Origin: Flavobacterium sp. CF108
Lineage (GTDB): Bacteria > Bacteroidota > Bacteroidia > Flavobacteriales > Flavobacteriaceae
Length of the DNA: 64,000 nucleotides
Assembly (NCBI RefSeq): GCF_900129795.1
Contig: NZ_FQWW01000003.1
Location: forward strand, 372,001 to 436,000
Direction of reading: 5' to 3'
Part shown: positions 1 to 5,392 of the stretch, piece after piece
How the letters are laid out: every line of letters starts with the position of its first letter
How positions within the stretch are numbered: position 1 is the first letter of the stretch
Made by a program: the position numbers and the translations under genes
The notes under the pieces: generated by a model
Seen by the model: the letters and a program-made list of their open reading frames with translations, nothing else
What the model was told of the DNA's origin: nothing
The model's database searches: none

Positions 1-587
1 CAGAAAAATATTATTTATTATCGATTAAAAAACAATATTTCGAGTCATTAGAAAATTTAGCAATATTGTATCACAAGCAGGAAAGATACGAAAAAGCAGA
101 AAAGTATTACCTATTAGCAATAGAGAAAAAGAAAGTAAATTCTTTGAACAATTTAGCATATTTATATTATGAATTAAATGTTAAAAAAGAGGAATCTCTA
201 AAGCTAATTGAAGAATGTGTAGAAAGTAAAAAAAGTACTATTTCTTTAGAAACCCAATTGATTGTCGAAATTTGGAATGGTATTTTTAGCAATATTGAAG
301 AGAGGATAAATTCAATTGTATCGGAAAAAAAAGGAAATGATTTGGAAGATTTTTTATTTGATTTATTAGTTCAACAACAAAAAAAGATAGTTTTTCAATT
401 ATTCCAAAATCAAGATTTTGGTAAAATTTTGCAAGAAAAATATATTGTATTTTATTATGTAGTTTTGTTGCTAAATAATAATCAAGAGGAAAATCTCTCA
501 TTAAGAATTCCACCAGAATTAAAAGAAACAATTGATGATGTAATATTGCGTATTCATGAAAAAGAATATTTATATGATTATAAATAA
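1..587 (+). CDS. TPR-repeat protein, 5'-truncated by window edge
   Basis: The reading frame is open from the first full codon at base 3, so the gene begins upstream of the window. The visible part has a tetratricopeptide repeat near its start (pattern LAxLYxxQxRYEKAEKYYxxAI), followed by a weaker second one (NNLAYLYYELN), then a charged helical C-terminal region with no motif I recognise. TPRs mediate protein-protein contacts; the specific job is unknown. The stop is followed by a bidirectional hairpin terminator shared with the convergent XRE gene. A TTG at 66 is a poor start because the TPR begins before it. Confidence 0.75.
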   Translation, partial: EKYYLLSIKKQYFESLENLAILYHKQERYEKAEKYYLLAIEKKKVNSLNNLAYLYYELNVKKEESLKLIEECVESKKSTISLETQLIVEIWNGIFSNIEERINSIVSEKKGNDLEDFLFDLLVQQQKKIVFQLFQNQDFGKILQEKYIVFYYVVLLLNNNQEENLSLRIPPELKETIDDVILRIHEKEYLYDYK

Positions 588-659
588 AATAATTTTAGAT
601 TTTAAAAAGAATCTTACCCTATAAGATCATAACTTAAACAGGCAAGTTTCAATAAAAAA

Positions 660-692
660 AAGCGCAAACCCTTTTAAAAAGTTTGCGCTTTT
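660..692. terminator. Bidirectional hairpin terminator
   Basis: AGCGCAAAC at 661-669 pairs with GTTTGCGCT at 681-689. A run of T follows on the plus strand and a run of T on the minus strand (seen as A at 654-660), so it can end both the TPR gene and the convergent XRE gene. Confidence 0.85.
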
Positions 693-722
693 AAAATTCT
701 ATATAAAAGAAAAAGAAATCCT

Positions 723-1124
723 TTATTTCCCCTTCATCAATTTTTCTAAATATTCAACTTTATCTTTTTCAGCCTGAACCAAACGTTCATAAAGTTCCAC
801 AACTTTATCAAGAGGATTGAAGTTACAATGATTATTAGTTGTATTTCCCTGAGCACCATTATTAGCACTATTATCGTAAAAGTTATTAAAGAAATTAAAA
901 ACAGATTCTTCTGTAAAATTTTCAATAGCTTCTACCGTCACGCCAAGTGCTTTTGCAATTTGTACCAATTTTTCGAATTCAACAGTTTCGCTGGTTTCAA
1001 TGCTTGAAATAGTCTGCTGGCTTGTGCCAATGGCATCCGCAAGTGCTCCTTGTTTCATTCCGCGAAGCTCTCTTATTCGGCTGATATTTCGGCCAATATT
1101 TCTGGGTCTGGTTTCTGTACTCAT
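723..1124 (-). CDS. XRE-family transcriptional regulator with C-terminal coiled coil
   Basis: A 133-residue protein. Residues about 13-66 form a Cro/CI-type helix-turn-helix (ISRIRELRGMKQGALADAIG, then TSQQTISSIE). A polar Asn/Gly-rich linker follows, and the last 30 residues form a heptad-like helix (LDKVVELYERLVQAEKDKVEYLEKL) that probably dimerises the protein. This architecture is common in Flavobacterium, and I do not know its target. It is convergent with the TPR gene and divergent from the small-gene region that starts near 1300, so it could regulate either; that is inference from position only. Confidence 0.88.
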   Translation of the reverse strand: MSTETRPRNIGRNISRIRELRGMKQGALADAIGTSQQTISSIETSETVEFEKLVQIAKALGVTVEAIENFTEESVFNFFNNFYDNSANNGAQGNTTNNHCNFNPLDKVVELYERLVQAEKDKVEYLEKLMKGK

Positions 1125-1300
1125 AATTCAAAGATATTTAAAATTTTTGACAAAAATAACTGTCCGTAAAATACAAGATCGATTTGATAAAATACAATTC
1201 GTGTTGTTTTTTGAAAAAGTAAAAATACTCTTTTTCTTACTTTAGTTAAAAAAACATTTTTAAAATTAACAAGAGAATTATATAAATAGAAAAAAACTTC

Positions 1301-1308
1301 TACATTTG
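1301..1308 (+). promoter_or_regulatory. Bacteroidota -7 element upstream of small ORF
   Basis: TACATTTG matches the TAnnTTTG -7 consensus and sits 30 bases before the ATG at 1338. No clear TTTG -33 element lies at the usual distance, so this is a partial match. Confidence 0.5.
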
Positions 1309-1337
1309 CACCCGTAATAAAAAAAACAAAAATACAG

Positions 1338-1436
1338 ATGATACTTTCAGTAAGACAATATTTTGATCACTTAGCAGGAAATCTTCCGGCTAAAATATCA
1401 GGATGTATCATGTATTTTTATGAAATTGAAATGTAA
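1338..1436 (+). CDS. Small ORF (32 aa) with own promoter and terminator
   Basis: ATG to TAA encodes 32 residues starting MILSVRQYFDHLAG and ending FYEIEM. A -7-like element lies upstream and a strong rho-independent terminator 30 bases downstream, so the unit looks like a self-contained short transcript rather than part of a longer operon. There is no membrane segment and no family I recognise. It could be a small protein, a leader peptide without a downstream gene, or a small RNA that happens to contain a frame. The isolated promoter-ORF-terminator layout is seen directly; translation is inferred. Confidence 0.45.
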   Translation: MILSVRQYFDHLAGNLPAKISGCIMYFYEIEM

Positions 1437-1466
1437 ATTTTAGAGTTCAACTCAACATAAAATATA

Positions 1467-1497
1467 AAAGCGTCCTTATTTCGGGACGCTTTTTTTG
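1467..1497 (+). terminator. Rho-independent terminator
   Basis: AGCGTCC at 1469-1475 pairs with GGACGCT at 1484-1490 across a short loop, followed by seven T. It ends the small transcript that starts near 1310. Confidence 0.88.
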
Positions 1498-1529
1498 TTT
1501 TTAAGCATTTCGATTTCGTTTAAAAAGCA

Positions 1530-1555
1530 CTTCGACTTCGCTGAGTGTGACAAAA
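1530..1555. repeat. REP-like half element (cttcgacttcgct family)
   Basis: The core CTTCGACTTCGCTGAG plus GTGTGACA is a variant of the interspersed sequence also found at 18939-18963, 20952-20979 and as an inverted pair at 51155-51217. This is a single arm in a non-coding stretch. Confidence 0.6.
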
Positions 1556-1796
1556 AGTTGGCGAGAATGACAAGAAAAATGATAAAAAATAAACCATAAC
1601 TAAAAATAATTAAAAAAATAATTGACCAAATGTTTAATGCATAATCTAAATATTGAAATATAATCTTGAAAAGTAATCTGATGAGAGACAGTCATTTGAT
1701 ACAAAAAGGAATCTGCACCAGTATGCGGACAAGGATTTCTATGTTTTAATCTTAAGTATAACTATTTGGTAATCAGTAAAATAATTTTAAAAATGA

Positions 1797-1829
1797 TTTG
1801 GATAATTGATTTTTTCGACTTTATCTTTG
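1797..1829 (+). promoter_or_regulatory. Consensus Bacteroidota promoter for small ORF 2
   Basis: TTTG at 1797-1800, a 21-base spacer, and TATCTTTG at 1822-1829 match the TTTG / TAnnTTTG consensus. The next start codon is the ATG at 1898. Confidence 0.7.
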
Positions 1830-1897
1830 CCGAAGAAAATCTGAAAACAGAAATTCAAATATCAACAACAATTTCAAAATATAATACAACATATAAA

Positions 1898-1993
1898 ATG
1901 GCTTTACATAACAACATATATAACACACAACTGCTAGACCCGAGATTCGATCTTGGACGTTTAACAACACAGGTGCATCAATACAGGCAATAG
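1898..1993 (+). CDS. Small ORF (31 aa) with consensus promoter and terminator
   Basis: ATG to TAG encodes 31 residues beginning MALHNNIYNTQLLDPRFDLG. The frame stays open upstream to about 1766, but the -7 box at 1822-1829 lies inside that extension, so the ATG at 1898 is preferred. A terminator follows within 30 bases. Like the small gene at 1338, it is a stand-alone transcription unit; the two peptides are not obviously alike. It lies directly upstream of the tRNA array but is separated from it by the terminator. Function unknown; it may be a small RNA. Confidence 0.45.
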   Translation: MALHNNIYNTQLLDPRFDLGRLTTQVHQYRQ

Positions 1994-2019
1994 GATAGTT
2001 ATATCATATTGAATTTATA

Positions 2020-2047
2020 AAGCACCTTTAACCGGGTGCTTTTTTTA
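2020..2047 (+). terminator. Rho-independent terminator before the tRNA array
   Basis: AGCACC at 2021-2026 pairs with GGTGCT at 2035-2040, followed by a T-rich run. It lies 16 bases upstream of the first tRNA. Confidence 0.82.
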
Positions 2048-2062
2048 TGCCCAAAAATTAAT

Positions 2063-2136
2063 GATTTTGTAGCTCAGCTGGATAGAGCGTCTGTCTTCTA
2101 AGCAGATGGTCGAAGGTTCGAATCCTTACAAAATCA
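2063..2136 (+). tRNA. tRNA-Arg (TCT), array member 1
   Basis: Acceptor GATTTTG/CAAAATC pairs 7 of 7, with A as the discriminator base. The D-arm is GCTC/GAGC, the anticodon stem TCTGT/GCAGA holds the loop CTTCTAA (anticodon TCT), and the T-loop is TTCGAAT. The T-stem GAAGG/CCTTA has one mismatch at the base of the stem. CCA is not encoded. It is the most normal of the five tRNAs clustered here. It could be a working tRNA or, like its neighbours, a divergent RNA belonging to the ligase island. Confidence 0.85.
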
Positions 2137-2156
2137 CTCGTTCTCTAGAAGGAACT

Positions 2157-2229
2157 GGCTCATTGGGGTTACTGGCTAACCTTCCCGACTGTCTCTCGGG
2201 AGAAACGGGTTCGACTCCCGTATGGGCCG
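2157..2229 (+). tRNA. Divergent tRNA-Asp (GTC), array member 2
   Basis: Acceptor GGCTCAT/ATGGGCC pairs 7 of 7 (one G-U) and the discriminator is G, as expected for Asp. The anticodon stem CCCGA/TCGGG holds the loop CTGTCTC, anticodon GTC. The T-arm ACGGG-TTCGACT-CCCGT is perfect. Oddities: position 37 is T where nearly all tRNAs have a purine, the D-arm lacks A14, and the variable loop is only 4 bases. It folds well but is unlikely to be the main housekeeping tRNA-Asp. Confidence 0.75.
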
Positions 2230-2233
2230 CGAG

Positions 2234-2432
2234 TTTTGCCACGAAGGCACAAAGGCGCAAAGTTTTTTGTTTCACGCAGATTGAGCAGATTACTTAAGTA
2301 AAAACTTTGCGACTCTGCGACTTTGCGAGAGATTGACAAAGTATTGTAAAAAGAGCTGGCGAGCAATTTTCTCGCAAAGGCGCAAAGTCGCTAAGAAAAA
2401 TAACCTTTGTGTCTTAGTGTCTTCGTGGCAGA
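2234..2432. repeat. Nested inverted repeat between array tRNAs
   Basis: The left end GCCACGAAGGCAC at 2238-2250 is mirrored by GTGTCTTCGTGGC near 2417-2429. Inside are further mirrored blocks (AAGGCGCAAAG and CTTTGCGAC types). This is the flavobacterial intergenic palindromic repeat family; here it separates two tRNA genes. Confidence 0.7.
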
Positions 2433-2441
2433 ACATAAAAT

Positions 2442-2513
2442 GGTGTTTTTAGTTTATTAGGTAAAACCTCGGGCTGTGAATCCGAAGAACAGGGTTCGAT
2501 TCCCGAAAACACC
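2442..2513 (+). tRNA. Divergent tRNA-His (GTG), array member 3
   Basis: With G2442 read as the His-specific G-1, the acceptor GTGTTTT/AAAACAC pairs 7 of 7 and C2513 is the C73 that pairs with G-1. The D-arm GTTT/AAAC keeps A14 and GG. The anticodon stem TCGGG/TCCGA holds CTGTGAA (anticodon GTG). The T-stem has room for only four pairs (AGGG/CCCG, the last an A-G mismatch), so one base is missing on each side compared with a normal tRNA. A canonical tRNA-His with the same anticodon exists at 30916, so this copy is not needed for decoding. Confidence 0.75.
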
Positions 2514-2518
2514 CAAAA

Positions 2519-2590
2519 CTGGGAAGATAACGGTGGTTGTTTACCCGCCTTGGACGCGGGAGGTCGCAGGTTCGAATCCTGCTTCCCAGA
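2519..2590 (+). tRNA. Divergent tRNA-Pro (TGG), array member 4
   Basis: Acceptor CTGGGAA/TTCCCAG (7 of 7, with the C1-G72 pair usual for bacterial Pro), discriminator A, anticodon stem CCCGC/GCGGG with loop CTTGGAC (TGG), and a perfect T-arm GCAGG-TTCGAAT-CCTGC. The D-arm is abnormal: position 8 is G instead of T, position 14 is G instead of A, and the D-stem TAAC/GTTT has only three pairs. It starts five bases after the tRNA-His copy ends. Confidence 0.78.
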
Positions 2591-2595
2591 CATAT

Positions 2596-2669
2596 GCAGG
2601 AATGGCGCAATTGGTAGACGCGGCTGACTTAGAATCAGTTTTTTGAGAGTTCGAGTCTCTCTTCCTGTA
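2596..2669 (+). tRNA. tRNA-Leu (TAG) lacking the long variable arm, array member 5
   Basis: The D-arm (TGGCGCAATTGGTAGACGC) is the class II Leu type and the anticodon stem GCTGA/TCAGT holds CTTAGAA (TAG). The variable region is only TTTTT, where tRNA-Leu normally carries an arm of about 12 or more bases. The T-arm GAGAG-TTCGAGT-CTCTC is perfect. The acceptor GCAGGAA/TTCCTGT ends in a G1-U72 wobble, with A as discriminator. A Leu tRNA without its variable arm is strongly unusual and argues for a role other than ordinary translation. Confidence 0.75.
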
Positions 2670-2674
2670 CTATA

Positions 2675-2735
2675 GCCACAAAGGCACAAAGACGCAAACA
2701 GAAAACAAACTTAGTGTCTTAGTGCCTTGGCGGCA
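2675..2735. repeat. Short inverted repeat after tRNA array
   Basis: GCCACAAAGGCACAAAGAC at the left is mirrored by GTGTCTTAGTGCCTTGG and GGC at the right. It belongs to the same family as 2234-2432 and lies between the last tRNA and the RNA ligase gene. Confidence 0.65.
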
Positions 2736-2768
2736 GAAAAATTTGAAGTTTAATTTAAACATTAAAGA

Positions 2769-3338
2769 ATGAAAAAGATAAGCACATTGTTTGCTAAAGA
2801 CCCAAATAACTTAGCAAGAGTAGTAAATAAAATCAATGCAGAAAATGCATGGGTAATAAACGGAGAAGCAATCGCAACCAGAAAATTTGACGGTACATCT
2901 TCGGCAATTATCAACGGAGAATTATACAAAAGATTCGACGCCAAAAAAGGACGTACGATTCCGGCGAATGCGATTCCGTGTCAGGAAGCAGATTTAATTT
3001 CAGGACATCACCCGCATTGGTTAAAATGTGATCGTTCAAAATCTGAAGACAAACATTTCTTCGAAGCATTCGACCGTTTAGAAGATAAAACAGACGGAAC
3101 ATACGAGTTATGCGGGCCAAAAGTTCAAGGTAACCCTGAAAATTTTGAGAAACATACTTTGGTAAAACACGGTTCTGAAATTCTTGATTTTGTAAGTCTT
3201 GATTTCGATGATTTAGAAAAAACCTTATCAGAAAATGATATTGAAGGAATTGTTTTCCACCACATTTCAGATGGAAGAATGTGCAAATTAAGAAAAACAG
3301 ATTTCGGAATCAAACGCCTAAAACTAGAAGCCGTTTAA
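2769..3338 (+). CDS. ATP-dependent RNA ligase (Rnl1-like nucleotidyltransferase)
   Basis: A 189-residue protein carrying the ligase superfamily motifs in order: motif I KFDG with Lys39 as the expected AMP-accepting lysine, the motif Ia-like YKRFDAK (53-59), motif IIIa-like YELCGPK (112-118), motif IV EGIVFHH (159-165) and motif V CKLRK (172-176). Such enzymes join 5'-phosphate and 3'-hydroxyl RNA ends through a lysyl-AMP intermediate. The protein is little more than the minimal nucleotidyltransferase core, so end-healing would have to come from neighbours such as the phosphoesterase at 6736. It sits 100 bases downstream of the tRNA array and is probably transcribed with it. I think it is the family called 'RNA ligase 1 family' (DUF5565); the ligase call itself is firmer than the family name. 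Confidence 0.85.
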   Translation: MKKISTLFAKDPNNLARVVNKINAENAWVINGEAIATRKFDGTSSAIINGELYKRFDAKKGRTIPANAIPCQEADLISGHHPHWLKCDRSKSEDKHFFEAFDRLEDKTDGTYELCGPKVQGNPENFEKHTLVKHGSEILDFVSLDFDDLEKTLSENDIEGIVFHHISDGRMCKLRKTDFGIKRLKLEAV

Positions 3339-3352
3339 AAAGTAAAAACAAA

Positions 3353-3538
3353 CCTGTTGAATGTAATTTGTAAAAAATATTCAACACATAGAGACATAGA
3401 TTTAAAATAAGAGTAAAGGATACAAAAGAGAAATATATTTCTCTCACATAGCTAACTCTGTGTTTTTAACAAGTGAAACGCCTTTTTTAAGGCAGAAAAA
3501 CTATGTCACTATGTGTTAAAATAATTACGTTCAACAGG
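3353..3538. repeat. MITE-like inverted-repeat element between ligase and ATP-grasp genes
   Basis: The ends CCTGTTGAATGTAATT (3353-3368) and AATTACGTTCAACAGG (3523-3538) are inverted copies with one mismatch. An inner inverted pair (ACACATAGAGACATAG near 3381 and CTATGTCACTATGTGT near 3501) is nested inside. There is no coding frame. It fills the whole gap between the two genes. Confidence 0.6.
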
Positions 3539-3568
3539 TAAAACAAGTAACATTTAAAATTAAAAACG

Positions 3569-4354
3569 ATGAAACAAAAATACAACCGAATAGCCCTTGT
3601 TGGAATTGAACAGGAAGAATATGACATTATAAAAGCCCAGTATTCAGGACATATTATCTGGCATCAGTCTATACCTAAAATCGTGGTTAAGGATGAGGTT
3701 TTGTATATGGAAAAATCGAATGGAGTTGGAATGTTACCTGTAGATAAAGTCGTCTATTACGGAATTTACGACAATGATTTTGATTTTATTTCAGGTCTTG
3801 CGATCTGGAATGGCGATTGTTATCCAAAGGCTTCAGCAATGCTGGACTGCCGTTTTAAAATTCCTTGTCTGGTAAAAGGTTTGTCTCTTTCAAGATTCAG
3901 TGCCCCACGCGGATTTATAAGTGCAGGCACTTCTGTCAACACAACTGGAGATACCATTGCAAAATGGGGAAACTGGCATTGTGGTGAAAACAAACATCGT
4001 TTTACCGGAGAATGGGAAAGCGAATTTACAGCAACCATTGAACCTTATTTTGAAGGTGATGCCGTTCGTATTATGATGATTGGCGATACCTATTGGCAGA
4101 TAAAACTAGAAGGTGACGATTGGTTAAAATCAATCCATCCTGATAATGCCAATTTTATGCCTGTCGATCAGGATTTGTTAGAAGACACGCTTTATATCAA
4201 GAATGTTTTGCAGATGGATATGATAGGAAATGATTACATCGTTGCAAAAGACGGTTCTAAATATTTATTAGAAGTCAATCATATTCCCAATATAACCCGA
4301 TTTGAAGAGGTTAGACAAGTCTATTTATCGACTGTAATAGAATGGATTAACTAA
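3569..4354 (+). CDS. ATP-grasp domain protein (possible R2K/DUF4343 type)
   Basis: A 261-residue protein. The C-terminal part looks like the end of an ATP-grasp fold, with an acidic/Asn magnesium-binding motif (LLEVNHIPNI, about residues 233-242) and a preceding strand pattern EGDAVRIMMIGDTYWQIKLEG. The N-terminal part is a less conserved alpha/beta region. ATP-grasp enzymes join a carboxylate to an amine or thiol through an acyl-phosphate. The R2K-clade ATP-grasp proteins (formerly DUF4343) come to mind, but I cannot confirm membership. Its place between an RNA ligase and an SPFH protein suggests it modifies a protein or RNA in the same pathway. It could also be a divergent nucleic-acid ligase relative. 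Substrate unknown. Confidence 0.6.
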   Translation: MKQKYNRIALVGIEQEEYDIIKAQYSGHIIWHQSIPKIVVKDEVLYMEKSNGVGMLPVDKVVYYGIYDNDFDFISGLAIWNGDCYPKASAMLDCRFKIPCLVKGLSLSRFSAPRGFISAGTSVNTTGDTIAKWGNWHCGENKHRFTGEWESEFTATIEPYFEGDAVRIMMIGDTYWQIKLEGDDWLKSIHPDNANFMPVDQDLLEDTLYIKNVLQMDMIGNDYIVAKDGSKYLLEVNHIPNITRFEEVRQVYLSTVIEWIN

Positions 4355-4360
4355 AAATTT

Positions 4361-4395
4361 TTACACTGCGCAAAATTACTGCGCAGTGTAATTTG
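4361..4395 (+). terminator. Hairpin, possible attenuating terminator
   Basis: TTACACTGCGC at 4361-4371 pairs perfectly with GCGCAGTGTAA at 4381-4391, followed by only a short T-rich tail. It lies seven bases after the ATP-grasp stop and before the small Cys-rich gene, so it may end or partly stop the upstream transcript. Confidence 0.6.
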
Positions 4396-4422
4396 AATAT
4401 TTGTTCAAGAAAAATAATGGTT

Positions 4423-4812
4423 ATGAAAACGATTAGAATTTATTGTAAAAAATGTAAAGAACAGCTAACTCAAAATTTAGTTGAAACAGAATCAAAACAT
4501 TTAAGATTTGAAGATGGAACTAGAGCAATTAATTCAGGTAAATTTTCAATTTATGAAAACGAGAATAATGTTAAAGAAGTTATTGTTGCTATTGAGGATT
4601 ATGAATTAAGAAATCATAAAGATTTGAGAAGATTTACAGGATGTTGTGGAAGTTCTGGAACGGATGGAATGAATAAGACTTGTAAAAATGGTCATGAAGT
4701 AGCAACAGAAGTTTCAGATTGCTGGACACCGCATTATATAAATTTCGATTTAAACAATATTATTATAAAAGAAGTTATAGATGATTATAATCTTAGAATA
4801 ATGAAATTTTAA
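4423..4812 (+). CDS. Small cysteine-rich hypothetical protein of the ligase island
   Basis: I do not recognise the family. From the ATG at 4423 (MKTIRIYCKKC) it has 129 residues. A CxxC pair (Cys8, Cys11), a CCGSSG segment (Cys74, Cys75), Cys87 followed by NGHE, and Cys100 suggest a split zinc-binding module. In-frame TTG (4393) and ATG (4417) starts exist, but 4423 sits best against the CKKC motif. Its AT content matches its neighbours. It lies between the ATP-grasp gene and the tRNA-like RNA region, so an RNA-binding or adaptor role is a guess from context only. Confidence 0.6.
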   Translation: MKTIRIYCKKCKEQLTQNLVETESKHLRFEDGTRAINSGKFSIYENENNVKEVIVAIEDYELRNHKDLRRFTGCCGSSGTDGMNKTCKNGHEVATEVSDCWTPHYINFDLNNIIIKEVIDDYNLRIMKF

Positions 4813-4956
4813 AAATATCAAACAAGCCCAGTTGCGTGTTTCTGTATAGCACCATTGTAGGGAACTTTCCGCGAAAGCGAATTATGTTTTTCTATGCAGC
4901 TTGGTTTGGAGGTTTTCGGGTGGTTTTCCAAAAAACTATTCATCGATCTATGGGTC

Positions 4957-5095
4957 ATGGGTTCGACTCCCATTCGCAGCAATGCGATAGCTCAGTCTGG
5001 TTAGAGCAATAGAAGTTTACGCAGGTTCGAATCCTGCACTACTCCCGATGGGGTAGTTGGACGAGCGGTAAGTCAACTACAGACTGAAAATCTGT
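4957..5095 (+). ncRNA. Interlocked or permuted tRNA halves (T-arm, acceptor, D-arm order)
   Basis: Reading left to right: T-arm a (4957-4973); TCGCA (4974-4978) forming a 5-bp hairpin over a GCAA loop with TGCGA (4983-4987); TA and D-arm b (4990-5007); 13 bases with no anticodon stem; T-arm b (5021-5037); ACTACTCC (5038-5045) forming an 8-bp hairpin over CGAT with GGGGTAGT (5050-5057); D-arm c (GAC/GTC, 5060-5074); and anticodon arm c (ACAGA/TCTGT with loop CTGAAAA, anticodon GAA for Phe). Thus each 3' acceptor strand pairs with the 5' acceptor strand of the next module, as in a circularly permuted tRNA. No T-arm with the TTCG sequence follows c; 5102-5116 has only an AGAG/CTCT stem. GTAGTT (5053-5058) can also pair with AACTAC (5075-5080), an alternative fold. 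Confidence 0.5.
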
Positions 5096-5156
5096 TTTTC
5101 CAGAGACCATCACTCTTAAAAAGATGACCAGAAAAAAAGCTGATTTGTCTTTGTCA

Positions 5157-5201
5157 GTGAAATTAGGATTTTCTCCCGAGGTTTCGGGACTAAAATTTCA
5201 C
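5157..5201 (+). ncRNA. Long two-tier hairpin downstream of the tRNA-like modules
   Basis: GTGAAATT (5157-5164) pairs with AATTTCAC (5194-5201), and inside it TCCCGA (5174-5179) pairs with TCGGGA (5184-5189) over a four-base loop. No T-run follows, so it is not an obvious terminator. It may be the 3' domain of the structured RNA. Confidence 0.5.
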
Positions 5202-5392
5202 ACTCATGATAAAGCCAGTGCGAAAAGCAATGTTTTTTGAAATACTTGTTTTCTTCTCGATATGATTGTTAAGATGATTTGGGGATCGTCGCTGCAAAAT
5301 ACAATCGAAAACAATTCGGGTAAACAAATTACAAACTCTTCATCCGTTTTTTTCGGAGGAGAAAGACAAAGAGGTTTTTTTATTTAGAAAGA

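Larger units (their letters stand above)
4831..5300 (+). ncRNA. Structured non-coding region with tRNA-like modules
   Basis: No plausible gene lies here, yet the stretch carries repeated tRNA signatures. There are T-arms at 4957-4973 (ATGGG-TTCGACT-CCCAT) and 5021-5037 (GCAGG-TTCGAAT-CCTGC), D-arms at 4990-5007 (GCTC/GAGC with GG in the loop) and about 5060-5074, and an anticodon arm at 5079-5095. Further hairpins follow to about 5201. From 5202 to 5300 I see only short possible stems, including a GCTGC at 5291 that could pair with GCAGC at 4976-4980. It probably belongs to the same transcript or operon as the ligase gene and the tRNA array. It may be the 'novel tRNA-like molecule' described beside SPFH repair proteins. 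Boundaries are uncertain. Confidence 0.6.

Noticed and set aside
2106..2297. Open frame across the Arg and Asp tRNAs (and reverse frames over 2169-2689)
   Set aside because: It runs through folded tRNAs and a palindromic repeat; no start signal or protein-like composition.
5341..5362. ATCCG/CGGA stem with T-run as terminator of the tRNA-like RNA
   Set aside because: The T-run is in the loop rather than after the stem, and the stem is only four pairs; not a convincing terminator.
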